Assembly: GCA_001460835.1 (NCBI GenBank)
Contig: CYKH01001435.1
Location: forward strand, 24,485 to 88,165
Direction of reading: 5' to 3'
Source: Bodo saltans
Taxonomy: Eukaryota; Euglenozoa; Kinetoplastea; Eubodonida; Bodonidae
Length of the DNA stretch: 63,681 nucleotides
Made by a program: the position numbers and the translations under genes. Position 1 is the first letter of the stretch, and each line of letters opens with the position of its first letter. Under the pieces are notes generated by a model. The model did no database searches. It saw only the letters and a list, made by a program, of their open reading frames with translations, and had not been told where the DNA came from. Shown here piece by piece: positions 8,638 to 17,685 of the stretch.

Positions 8638-10848
8638 ATGGATCCTGATGGTAAATGGGCTGACCGAAAAGCTCAACGCGCTCCTCTTCCGCTAAAGAAT
8701 GCAGGTCGTCGCGAAGTGACTGAACAAATATTATCAGGGAGGGCAACTGGAGCCAGTCCCAAAGGTCTCGTCGCACAAGTAGGTGGAGGACCTGCTCTGC
8801 CCGCTCGGAAACACAAAAAGAGCACAGGAGTGAAGCACCATCGTGCCCCAGAGAACACAACACTGCTGCCTGAGCTTGCTGATGATGCGTCTCAAGATGA
8901 CTCCGTATCTTCCCCTTGGGGAGACGTTCTTCCTGTTGCCGGGAAGAAACTTAGCATTCCACCGCCCCTTGGTGATCTTCGTGCCGTCCCACTCAACCGA
9001 GGGGAGGAGGGGCCTAGCACGATGACCAAACTGAACCAAGACTACCAAGATGTGATGAAGAAGTTGAAGGATCAGAAGAAACTTCCGCATGAACGTGACG
9101 TCACCCCTCGTAGAGCTGGAGGAGGAGGAGCTGCGCACCGAAGTGGTAGCGCCGGCAGCAGCAGGAGGCACTCGGCACAGATCACGTCAGCAACGCCTGA
9201 GCCTGCTCCCTTGTCCCATCGACGATACACAGAGGATGGCAACGTCATTGCTCAACCGTTAAGTGCTCTTGCTCACCTCGCGTCCATTTCTGAAGGAGAG
9301 GACGATAAAGCCGAAGATCCGGATACCGACACCGGAGCTGAAGGAGCCGGAGGTGTGGTGGTCACTGGTCGCAAAATGGGGCGCATTCGCGTCGTGGTGC
9401 GGAAGCGTCCGTTCCGCGACGGAGAAACCGGCGACGACTGTGTGGAAGTCAATTCCCCGGAGATTCACATTGGCGCCCTGAAACAGCGAGTAGATCTCTC
9501 CGAGTACACTGAGAACCATGACTACTCCTTCGACAACGTCTTCTCTGAGAATGACCGGAACCCCAAAGTCTACGAACAGTGCGGTAGAACACTCATCGAC
9601 ACTGTCTTCGAGGGTGGATCCGCCTCGTGCTTCGCGTACGGTCAGACAGGCAGTGGCAAGACCCACACGATGCTGGGCAACGAGCAGGAGGACGGCATGT
9701 ACATCATGGCGGCCTCTGATATCTTTGACCGTGTCCAACCGGAGCACCACGTGTTTGTGTCCTTGTACGAAATCTACTGTAACTCACTGTTCGACCTTTT
9801 GAACTATCGCACGGCGGTGGTGACGAGGGAGGACGCGTCCAAGAAGGTTAACATTGTGGGCCTCACGTGGCATGAGATCTCTACCGTTCACGACTTGCAC
9901 GATATCATCGAAAGGGGCACCGTGCAGAGACGCACTGGTAGCACCAGCGGAAATGAATTCTCTAGCAGATCCCACGCAGTATTGACGATGACGCTGAGAG
10001 ATGAGAAGCGGCCAAAGTTCTGTGGAAGTTTGAACATTGTAGATCTTGCCGGCAGTGAACGCGCCGCGGACACCGCAGGAAATGACAAGCAGACGCGGCT
10101 TGAGGGTGCTGAGATCAACAAGTCGCTGTTAGCGTTGAAGGAGTGTATTCGTGGGTTGGATGAGCGGAAGAAGCACATTCCCTTCCGTGGCTCCAAACTC
10201 ACAGAAGTGCTGCGTGATAGCTTCGTCGGCAACAGCAGAACGATGATGGTCGCCACTATTTCCCCAAGTTCCGACAACGTAGAGCACACGTTGAATACAT
10301 TACGTTACGCATTTCGAGTGAAAGGCCTTACCATTGCACAGGTGGATCCTAGCAAAGAGCGCAATGCCCCACGACCAGTAAGAGCGTTGATCCTACCCCC
10401 ACGCCACAACCCGGCGGTGGCAGCAACGTGCCCTTCCTTCCTCCCATCATCAGAGAACGAAAAGACAAGAAACGTCGCACGAAAAGACAAGAAACGTCGC
10501 ACGAAAAGACAAGAAACGTCGCACGAAAAGACAAGAAACGTCGCACGAAAAGACAAGAAACGTCGCAGCCGTGAACGGAAGCAGCGAAGTGCTGCAAATC
10601 TTCTCACGCCGCGTGCAGAGCAAATTGAGGCGGTGGAGCAAGGCTTAAAGAATGATATTCAAACACTTCGAAGCGAAATGGAGAGAATCGCAAGTGAAAA
10701 GGACAAGAAGGTTGATCTCTTAATGGAGCAAAACGACAGATTAGAGAAGGAGTTGCGTTTGATGCGCAGAATGTTCAAGAAAATCAACTTTGAGGCACTT
10801 GCACAAGAAGACGGTGAGCTACTCAGTTACAAACTAGAAGATCTTTGA
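8638..10848 (+). CDS. Kinesin-13 microtubule depolymerase
   Basis: 736 residues from ATG 8638. Residues 1-245 are basic and low-complexity. The motor spans ~250-566: R-K-R-P at its start, P-loop G-Q-T-G-S-G-K-T (~335), switch I N-E-F-S-S-R-S-H, switch II D-L-A-G-S-E-R, and E-I-N-K-S-L-L-A-L-K-E-C-I-R. The family match is to kinesin-13: an R-V-D-L-S-E-Y-T-E-N loop-2 region matching the class K-V-D finger, S-C-F-A-Y-G-Q and R-L-E-G-A-E-I-N-K-S-L-L. Kinesin-13s do not walk; they use ATP to depolymerise microtubule ends in spindles and flagella. After the motor comes a Lys/Arg-rich segment encoded by five copies of a 22-bp repeat (10459-10568), then a ~60-residue coiled coil. A neck N-terminal to the motor fits the class. 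The stop is TGA at 10846-10848. Confidence 0.9.
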   Translation: MDPDGKWADRKAQRAPLPLKNAGRREVTEQILSGRATGASPKGLVAQVGGGPALPARKHKKSTGVKHHRAPENTTLLPELADDASQDDSVSSPWGDVLPVAGKKLSIPPPLGDLRAVPLNRGEEGPSTMTKLNQDYQDVMKKLKDQKKLPHERDVTPRRAGGGGAAHRSGSAGSSRRHSAQITSATPEPAPLSHRRYTEDGNVIAQPLSALAHLASISEGEDDKAEDPDTDTGAEGAGGVVVTGRKMGRIRVVVRKRPFRDGETGDDCVEVNSPEIHIGALKQRVDLSEYTENHDYSFDNVFSENDRNPKVYEQCGRTLIDTVFEGGSASCFAYGQTGSGKTHTMLGNEQEDGMYIMAASDIFDRVQPEHHVFVSLYEIYCNSLFDLLNYRTAVVTREDASKKVNIVGLTWHEISTVHDLHDIIERGTVQRRTGSTSGNEFSSRSHAVLTMTLRDEKRPKFCGSLNIVDLAGSERAADTAGNDKQTRLEGAEINKSLLALKECIRGLDERKKHIPFRGSKLTEVLRDSFVGNSRTMMVATISPSSDNVEHTLNTLRYAFRVKGLTIAQVDPSKERNAPRPVRALILPPRHNPAVAATCPSFLPSSENEKTRNVARKDKKRRTKRQETSHEKTRNVARKDKKRRSRERKQRSAANLLTPRAEQIEAVEQGLKNDIQTLRSEMERIASEKDKKVDLLMEQNDRLEKELRLMRRMFKKINFEALAQEDGELLSYKLEDL
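10459..10568 (+). repeat. 22-bp tandem repeat, five copies, inside kinesin-13
   Basis: Five head-to-tail copies of a 22-base unit beginning GAAAAGACAAG. They are identical except for the last base of copy five. Because 22 is not a multiple of three, successive copies are read in three different frames, all open. The protein therefore shows a 22-residue basic period (E-K-T-R-N-V-A-R-K-D, and so on). Confidence 0.95.
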
Positions 10849-11026
10849 GGGGAAAAGCTACACACGACTGGAATGTGACATTTCGTAGAGTACTATATTT
10901 TTTGCTGCCAAATACGATACAACTTACCCGAACGCACAATATACGTTGATTTCCTCCAAATTTCCTTGCTTTTTTTAACAGGCCCAGCTGTTTGTCGATT
11001 GTGGCGGAAAGTTCGTTTTTAATTGT

Positions 11027-11049
11027 CCTTGCGTTTTTTTCTTCCCCAG
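11027..11049 (+). promoter_or_regulatory. Probable trans-splice acceptor for the ERGIC gene
   Basis: A pyrimidine-rich run with a T7 stretch ends in CCCCAG at 11049. It lies downstream of the non-ATG start of the longer open frame, so the first ATG after it (11085) is the likely initiator. Confidence 0.6.
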
Positions 11050-11084
11050 GAGCAAGAGGAGGTCAACATAACCACCTACAGCAT

Positions 11085-11669
11085 ATGCTTAAACAAGCGT
11101 TGCGTTTTGACGTGTTCCGTATTGTGCAGGACCGTGAGCGCCACCTCACACCCGCCACATCCGAAGGTGCAGTGGTCAGTGCCGTCACGCTTGTTCTTAT
11201 GGCCCTGCTGATTCTGTACGAGACTGTCTGCTTCTTTCAGGCGGACATTCGCAGTTCCATGACGGTGGACAGCAACTCCTTCCACAAGGAGCCTGTGAAC
11301 TTTAACATCACGTTTACCAAGATCCCCTGCCCCCACATGGTCGTCGAGATCTTCGACCCTCAAACTGGGGCGCGAATTCCAGAGTTAAGCAATTCTATCG
11401 AAGTGGAATACAGCAGGGTGCTGCAAGAGTCGCCGTCGGTGGTGATTGGACAGTACCATCCCAATATGGGCATGCTGAACCTCAACCCCAACGCTCCCCT
11501 TGAAGGCTGCCGCATGGCAGGGTCGCACTTCTTGGTGAATGTGTGCGCGGTGGTGGGCGGCGTCTACACGGTGATGGGATTTGTGGCCACTTGGCTGGAG
11601 TCCGTCACCAAAAGAGTGGCGCCTGCCGTCAAGAGGATGCGGGGTGCTGCGAAGAAGGATTCAAATTAG
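11085..11669 (+). CDS. ERGIC/Erv41-Erv46 family ER-Golgi cargo receptor, short form
   Basis: I chose ATG 11085, 36 bases after a strong acceptor (pyrimidine tract ending in CAG at 11047-11049). That gives 194 residues. The N-terminal part matches the ERGIC_N domain: D-V-F-R-I-V near the start, the T-P-A-T-S-E-G-A motif, a first membrane helix (~30-52), then D-x-x-x-F-x-x-x-P-V-N-F-N-I-T-F and P-C-P-H-M. The C-terminal part has the second helix with F-L-V-N-V-C-A-V-V-G-G-V-Y-T-V-M-G, typical of Erv41/Erv46. These proteins cycle in COPII/COPI vesicles as cargo receptors. The usual length is 290-400 residues, so most of the luminal beta domain is missing or strongly reduced. The frame is intact. 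The product ends in a basic tail (K-K-D-S-N). Confidence 0.8.
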   Translation: MLKQALRFDVFRIVQDRERHLTPATSEGAVVSAVTLVLMALLILYETVCFFQADIRSSMTVDSNSFHKEPVNFNITFTKIPCPHMVVEIFDPQTGARIPELSNSIEVEYSRVLQESPSVVIGQYHPNMGMLNLNPNAPLEGCRMAGSHFLVNVCAVVGGVYTVMGFVATWLESVTKRVAPAVKRMRGAAKKDSN

Positions 11670-11904
11670 TGAGTAGGATGACGGAAGATTATGTGTGCGC
11701 CGAAAAGAAAACCCAACCCTTTACCACCTTTGTGTTGTTTCCTCATCATTCGTGGCCTTCTTGCCAGTTGAAAAAATCATTTGTGCTTTTGGATTCTCAT
11801 CTTGTGTAGTGGAATAACCACACAGCAAAGAATTGTCACATTAATTTTGACTCTAAATCTAATCACACCGCCTTGTCACACCAATTAATAAGATCGTGTC
11901 AGGG

Positions 11905-12888
11905 ATGCCATCTGCAATTGTTGATGCGATCAAAGCATCACTCCTAGATGGGACTTCTCATTCTTGCGCACAGTTTGAAGAGAACCATTTCTGCGTCCTG
12001 CGGCCACAGAGTGCACCGTTTGCTCCGCTGTTGAAGGAGCTGAAGCATTGCTTTGACACGGTTGCCAGAGTTCCAAACCAAGTGGAGTTCTTGCTCTCTA
12101 GTGGCCCCGTCAGACTCACCAAGCCTGGTGTGTTTGAGTGTGACCTGCACAATGACGCGCATCGATCGAAGCTTCCGTTGTTTTCGTTGATGATGGAGGA
12201 GTCTCTGGGACCTTTAGTGCAACTCTTCAAGGAGCACCTCCCATCCTTAGCAGATTTGTGTGACATCAACAATGTGGCCGATGCGAAAACCCACACAACG
12301 TTGAAGTTACAGCTGAATACAGGTGGAAGCTTCCCGTGGCACTACGACAACCCTGGAGTGCCCAACAAGAGAAGACTCACAATGGCAGTCTACCTGACAG
12401 AACACTGGGAGAGCTGCAATGGAGGTGAGGTTCTCTTTCAGCCCTTCTTGAAGCCTGAGGTCTCCGTAAGCCCGCAGTATGTTACCGTTGTGCTGTTCCG
12501 CTCTGACACCGCGTTGCACGCCGTACGGCCTTTCCACGCATCTCCAGCATGCCCTGCTCGTCATTGCTTTACGGTGTGGTTCGATGGGGCATCAACGAAC
12601 ACTGATGACGATGTCAATTTGCGTGCAAAACACCTCTCGATGGAGTCGCTCCCGTTACTTCAGTCCACTCCGTTGCAAAGGGTTTTATCACGAGCAGTGT
12701 ACGATGAGGAATACCGTTCGAGGCTGGCGGAATGCTTCGGCGGTCCAAATTGTCGAGATGCAAGAGTTGCAGTGGCGATGCACGAAGCACATCTCAAGCC
12801 GCTGCTTGCGAACTCTGCTGTCGCGTCATTTGTTGCAGTACTTCGAAAAGAAAAGGCGCAGCTGTTGGCGAGCACCAGCGCTCATTGA
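11905..12888 (+). CDS. 2-oxoglutarate/Fe(II)-dependent dioxygenase, prolyl-hydroxylase-like
   Basis: 327 residues from ATG 11905. The double-stranded beta-helix core is visible in the middle third: W-H-Y-D-N-P-G supplies the H-x-D pair, G-G-E-V-L-F is the conserved turn, L-H-A-V-R-P-F gives the distal His, and an Arg precedes H-C-F-T-V-W-F. The order and spacing match the prolyl 4-hydroxylase/EGLN branch of the 2OG oxygenases. Such enzymes couple decarboxylation of 2-oxoglutarate to hydroxylation of a protein or small substrate. No signal peptide or membrane helix is seen, so it is probably cytosolic or nuclear. The C-terminal ~90 residues are helical and unassigned. The substrate is unknown. 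The upstream spacer is AT-rich with only a weak pyrimidine tract. Confidence 0.75.
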   Translation: MPSAIVDAIKASLLDGTSHSCAQFEENHFCVLRPQSAPFAPLLKELKHCFDTVARVPNQVEFLLSSGPVRLTKPGVFECDLHNDAHRSKLPLFSLMMEESLGPLVQLFKEHLPSLADLCDINNVADAKTHTTLKLQLNTGGSFPWHYDNPGVPNKRRLTMAVYLTEHWESCNGGEVLFQPFLKPEVSVSPQYVTVVLFRSDTALHAVRPFHASPACPARHCFTVWFDGASTNTDDDVNLRAKHLSMESLPLLQSTPLQRVLSRAVYDEEYRSRLAECFGGPNCRDARVAVAMHEAHLKPLLANSAVASFVAVLRKEKAQLLASTSAH

Positions 12889-13015
12889 ATTTTGATAACA
12901 TTCAGTAATGCTGCGCTTGCTGTTGAACGCGCAGCTTTCTAAGAATGCATGATGACGCTTTTTGTTCTTGCTTTCATCTTGCCAAGGGAGCTATTATCCA
13001 CTGCAGCAGCTACAC

Positions 13016-14371
13016 ATGATTCGGCAAACTTTTTCAACATGGCTGAGTCGCAACGAACCGTTTGCGGCTGCCTGTCTTCTAATTCTGTGCGCAGCTTTAC
13101 AAACCTCTGCAACGCATACACACGCGCACACAAGGACTGAGTCACGCCAAGTCGTGCCATACGTACAACACACCAAGTCAACGCACACGCGCACAATGTC
13201 ATGCCCCCTTGATCGACCTCCCCGCAACCTCACTTGCCCCATTCCTCAGTTGTCCAACATCACTTTGTACGATGAGCCAATGGTGAACGGGTCGTATCAA
13301 ATCAACAAATACAACAAAAGTTGGGACATTAATTGGTACGCAGAGTACAATCAGTCGATTGATGGGGTGGGGGAATGCGGCAACGTGACCAACCCGCTCA
13401 ATTATTTCTCTCGTGAGTGCAACTGGACGCTGGCGTGCAACATTCCAAATGTGACCAATGGTTCCGTGACGTTTCACAACTTTACCGTTGACCTCTCCAC
13501 GCCGTTCTTCAGTGCGTTGAACTCGGTGTACATGAACCTTACGTTTTACGTCCAGCACAATGTGACACAAGACTTTGTGCTGTACTACAGTATGGTGGTG
13601 CCGATTACACAAATTAAGGTGGCGGGGCAGATTCATAATTACGTCTTCCCCAGCCTCCTAAAAGGTACGGTCCCAGGCATCCCCCTTGGCCAAGCGTACT
13701 TCCTCACCAGCAACTGGACTGAGCGGGCAAAGATCTCCGCGCGGTTCTACACGGACAATACTTCCGATGCCACTGCGCAGAGGGCGCTCAAGGACATGGG
13801 CATTTTCCTCAACATGCATTTTGAGTGCGACTCCATTTTGTACAACGTGACTGTCTACACGGACCCTGACATCGGACTCATCTTGGCGCTCGCTCTTCCG
13901 TTCGGTCTGATCGCGCTGATCATGCTGGCCGCTTTCTTGAAGTACAAGTTCCCTAACATGTGTGACTGCTGCAAACGCAACAACGATGGCAGCGACAACT
14001 TTGATGACGACGAGGCCATTTTGGCAGCCGCCCGAGCAAAACGAGAGGGCCGTGACCTTGCGCAACCAATGGTGGACATCAAGGATCGTGCGGGTATGCA
14101 GACGTGGCTAGACCAAGCTGAAGACGTCGTCGAGGACTTGAACAAGAATTGTTTGTACTTAGAAGAAGCCAAGGCCGACTCGCAAATGAACAAAGGCTTC
14201 GACGCCTTAGAGAGAGCGGGCGACAACCCAACGTTAGGATCTCACAGTGCTGGGTTTATTGGAGGACGGCAGCTGTACGCCGCTGGTGCAGCTTCCGGCG
14301 GCGTGAAGGTCATAGATCATCGACCTACCATGCAAACAAAGGGAGGCGGTGACGATGATGTGGTGCTGTAG
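13016..14371 (+). CDS. Single-pass membrane glycoprotein, unknown function
   Basis: 451 residues from ATG 13016, behind the pyrimidine-rich stretch at 12959-12979. A hydrophobic segment (A-A-A-C-L-L-I-L-C-A-A-L) near residue 20 looks like a signal peptide. It is followed by a His/Thr-rich repeat (T-H-T-H-A-H-T). The ectodomain (~60-280) has about a dozen NxS/T sequons and paired cysteines. One strong membrane helix lies at ~284-308, followed by a C-C-K cluster that could be palmitoylated. The ~140-residue cytoplasmic tail has an acidic stretch, a helical part and an acidic D-D-D-D-V-V-L end. I do not recognise the family. An internal ATG at 13198 would drop the signal peptide, so it is a poorer start. 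Confidence 0.65.
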   Translation: MIRQTFSTWLSRNEPFAAACLLILCAALQTSATHTHAHTRTESRQVVPYVQHTKSTHTRTMSCPLDRPPRNLTCPIPQLSNITLYDEPMVNGSYQINKYNKSWDINWYAEYNQSIDGVGECGNVTNPLNYFSRECNWTLACNIPNVTNGSVTFHNFTVDLSTPFFSALNSVYMNLTFYVQHNVTQDFVLYYSMVVPITQIKVAGQIHNYVFPSLLKGTVPGIPLGQAYFLTSNWTERAKISARFYTDNTSDATAQRALKDMGIFLNMHFECDSILYNVTVYTDPDIGLILALALPFGLIALIMLAAFLKYKFPNMCDCCKRNNDGSDNFDDDEAILAAARAKREGRDLAQPMVDIKDRAGMQTWLDQAEDVVEDLNKNCLYLEEAKADSQMNKGFDALERAGDNPTLGSHSAGFIGGRQLYAAGAASGGVKVIDHRPTMQTKGGGDDDVVL

Positions 14372-14373
14372 GT

Positions 14374-14742
14374 CCACACGCAGCTGATTGAACATTAGAA
14401 ATATCCTTGTGCAGGCAAAACCTCGCTATGAGAAGAAAGCACCTTGATGCTCCTTACCAAAGACAGAAATCCTCCTGTATCTTTTGGTTCTGTTGTTGTT
14501 TGTATTTTCTGTGTGGTGGAGTTGTGACTTCACAAGCTCGCTCGATGCAATGAACACTAGGCGTACATGTGTACTTCTAGTTTCTTGATTTCCCCCTCTT
14601 CTCTTTTCGCCCCTCCCCTTTTCGCTCGCTACAGTCACCTCGCCCATGTTCCAATGCCCCTCTACTTTGTCAGTCGCGAAAACTTCCTTTTACTCAGTTT
14701 AAGTAGAAAGCTGTTTCATAAGGGTGTTTTGCGTAGCTCTTG
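14374..14742 (+). other. Intergenic region with strong trans-splice acceptor
   Basis: No convincing gene on either strand. It holds a long C/T tract (about 14578-14632) ending in ACAG at 14634. This is the best spliced-leader acceptor in the spacer, giving a 5' leader of ~110 bases before ATG 14743. Confidence 0.6.
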
Positions 14743-16931
14743 ATGTTTACTTCTAGCGATTCAAAGGAGATGAATGTACTACTGTTCCTGTTACTGTCCT
14801 CATTGGCATCGTCACTAGTCTTTGCTGCCTGCCCCATCACCATCAATCCAGTGACCGTCACTATCACAGATGTTGATGTGCAGGGCACCTCAGGACGTGC
14901 CCAAATTCAAATGCTCAATCTCCTCGTCAACATCACGCCAATTACTGGGAGCTCGACTGTAGACACATCTGTCGGGTTGGTGGCTGCCCCTCTAACATCA
15001 GGCTACGCGCCAAGTGGGTTAGCTGGAAGTGAGAGTCCGCAAGGTTTCTTTCTCCGCTACCTCCTTCGGCGTTGGCTTTTTTGGCTCTCCTTCCACAACG
15101 CAGTGCGACGCGACCGTCTATGCAGGCACTGTGCATGTGGTGAGCACGAGCAACGAGGACAGCATGAAGGCGTTCACCTTGGCAACTTCGTTCGTGTGCA
15201 TGATTCTCACAGCCATTGGTTGGAGGCACCCCGGAAAGGCAATCGACGCCCAAACGATGGTTGCCATGTCCTTTACCTTCTGCGCAGAGCCACATTCCCG
15301 CTCCTACACAGGAGTAGAACGTATCCTCGCTCCGTTTGCCCTATCTTTGGATATCGGTGGGATGCTCGCAGGTAATGCAATTGCCATTGGTGCTGTTTGG
15401 ATCATAGGGTTTGCACTAACGATGATCGTTGGCAAGTCGCGAAACGCCAAGTCTATGGAGGAGGCTGGCAGCTCGGTATTTTTTCCTCGAGTGCCCTTTC
15501 TGTTTATGATGGCGCTGTATCAAGGGACAACATTTTGCGCGGTCCGATCGATTGCGCACGGATCGTTGAACAGCAACTCTGGCCAGCTCGTTGGTGGTAT
15601 TGTTGGTTCCATTGTCTTTATTCTCGTCGTTCCTGCCGTTACGTACTTGTACTGCCTACGTGGGGTCCATGGTGAGTTCCACGCCTACAACATCGACAAC
15701 GTCAATTTGATTTGGAAGGTGTTTGCACCGAAAGGGCAGTGGCTACCCAAGACGGTCAGGCACGCAGCTGGTGGCGTCGTTGGTTACATGAGCCGCGAGG
15801 AACGAATCTTTGGCATCTTTATCTTTCTTTCACCAATTACGTCCGCCATTATTCTTTCCGTCGAGCCATCGGACGCCACAGGATGCATGGCGCAGTACAT
15901 TGCGTTTGTTGCGATGCAAATTGTCATGGTGCTGCTTAACACGTGGTTCTCCCCTTGGCGCACGACTACAGACAACGTCCTCACTGTGTTATCTCACATT
16001 GCACTCTCTTGTACCGGCGCCATTTATGGCATGAGCCTTGACCAACAAGTCGACATCTATGGCCTCATCGTCCCACTGTGTATCCTGCTGGCGCTGTGTT
16101 GGCTGCGCGTCGTGTCTGACATTTTATCCACGCTCATGGATCACAGTGGGCTGGACTTGGCAGGACGACTGTTCTACTGGCACGACGGCACACGTGGTGA
16201 CATGGACAATATCTACCAAGTTAAGGAGGAGCCCAAGAATGAGTTTCCAGATCCCCTTCTGCCAGAGGACGACGATCAGCAAGAGGCGATGCGCTGGACT
16301 TGGCAGGACGACTGTTCTACTGGCACGACGGCACACGTGGTGACATGGACAACATCTACCAAGTTAAGGAAGAGCCCAAGAATGAGTTTCCAGATCCCCT
16401 TCTGCCAGAGGACGACGATCAGCAAGAGGCGATGCTGAGTCCGTTGGCTGCGTTCCCAAGCATGACAAAGCCGGCGCTGAAACGCGACGAGACCCTTCAC
16501 AATCTTCTTAAATCTCCCATTCATGCACCCAAGTCACCCCCGCAGGCAATGACGTCGCCTGGTTCTGTCATTGACGATCCTTTTGCAGATGACAGTGACG
16601 ACCCCTTCGCAGACAATTCTAAAAAGGAGCCCAGCATGGCAACGACTGTGTCCGTCAACGATGCGTTTGATGACGACCCATTTGCCGACAATGGCTCTAT
16701 GGCCGCCAAGCCTGAAACACCAAAAGTTGCCCCTGTGGATCCCCCGAAACCTAAGTCTAAGTTCGCTGGTATTGCAAAGAAACTTCTCTTGGCTGCAAAG
16801 TTCAAGAAGAGCATCGACGAGAAACAAGAGCAGCGCGCTCAGAAAGAAATGTTCGGCGATGAACTTCTGCTACTATACGACTCTCCCTTCAGTAACCTCT
16901 TCGTTTTCTGCTACCCGCTGCAGTTGCTACA
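14743..16931 (+). CDS. Polytopic surface membrane protein, paralogue of the 1066-4646 product; frame-broken, 3' end uncertain
   Basis: The first frame (ATG 14743) encodes a signal peptide (N-V-L-L-F-L-L-L-S-S-L) with likely cleavage at F-A-A-C and a short, beta-rich outer domain. A frame change near 15040-15060 leads into the second frame. That frame has about eight membrane helices (15150-16110) and a cytoplasmic tail rich in D-D-P-F-A-D motifs. The helix region aligns with the 1066-4646 protein: K-V-F-A-P-K-G-Q-W here against R-C-F-V-P-S-G-R-W there. The ectodomain is far shorter. A 143-bp tandem duplication (16151-16436) shifts the frame in the tail. After it the frame continues without a stop into gelsolin-like sequence. 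The natural end probably lies before the pyrimidine tract at 16881-16921. Function unknown; the acidic D-P-F repeats resemble endocytic adaptor ligands (inference). Confidence 0.6.
16151..16436 (+). repeat. 143-bp tandem duplication, two copies
   Basis: Bases 16151-16293 and 16294-16436 are direct copies with two differences. Both encode the tail segment running from L-A-G-R-L-F-Y-W to D-D-Q-Q-E-A-M. The unit length is 2 modulo 3, so reading through both copies shifts the frame. Confidence 0.9.
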
Positions 16932-16932
16932 G
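16881..16932 (+). promoter_or_regulatory. Candidate trans-splice acceptor lying inside an open frame
   Basis: A pyrimidine-rich tract is followed by CAG (16923) and ACAG (16932), with an ATG ten bases on at 16942. It is open in the frame running from the membrane protein into gelsolin. Its translation (hydrophobic Phe/Leu) is unlike both neighbours, suggesting a former spacer. Confidence 0.45.
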
Positions 16933-17685
16933 TTGGAGCAAATGGGCTTCGGTGACGAGAACACAAGATTGAATCCAATGGCTCAACATGGTGCTGCGAG
17001 TGCCTTCAGCGACAACCAAGCGTTGAAGAACAAAGCTGGAAAGGTGATCGGTGGAGGTGACCTCGCCGCCAATTTTAAGACAAATGCTGCGGAGGAAAAG
17101 GTGGACAGCGACAGCGTCGCCGTGTACCGCGTGGAGTTTAGTACCACCAAGAAGAAAATGAATCTTGTGGAGCAGGACGAGAAAGAGTTTGGGTCCTTCT
17201 TTGACGGTGACTCCTATGTTGTGGTCAGCACACGTATTCCTCGGCCCACTGGCCCCTCGAAGGTCACACGTGACATCTTTGTGTGGAAGTCATTGGAGAA
17301 GCAAAAGACGATGGGCGACGTCAACGATGTGTTGGAGCAAATGGGCTTCGGGGACGAGAACACAAGATTGAATCCAATGGCTCAACATGGTGCTGCGAGT
17401 GCATTTAGCGACAACCAAGCGTTGAAGAACAAAGCCGGTAAGGTGATCGGTGGAGGTGACCTCGCTGCCAACTTTAAGACAAACGCAGTGGAGGACAAGG
17501 TGGACAGCGACAGCGTCGCCGTGTACCGCGTGGAGTTCAGTACCACCAAGAAGAAAATGAATCTTGTGGAGCAGGATGAGAAAGAGTTTGGGTCATTTTT
17601 TGACGGTGACTCCTATGTTGTGGTCAGCACACGTATTCCTCGGCCCACTGGCCCCTCGAAGGTCACACGTGACATCTTTGTGTGG
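16932..17685 (+). repeat. Tandem duplication with 399-bp period inside the gelsolin gene
   Basis: Bases 16932-17286 recur at 17331-17685. By eye I count about 15 differences in 355 bases, of which only two change the protein (A/V and E/D). The period is a multiple of three, so the frame is kept. A 44-base segment between the copies is unique. Confidence 0.9.

Noticed and set aside
10305-10641. Antisense frames with a repeated Cys/Phe-rich peptide opposite the kinesin repeat.
   Set aside because: They are the reverse reading of the 22-bp repeat and carry no independent signal.
13120-13200. CA-rich stretch coding for alternating Thr/His in the glycoprotein at 13016 considered as a microsatellite of interest.
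   Set aside because: Short and imperfect; consistent with ordinary low-complexity sequence just after a signal peptide.
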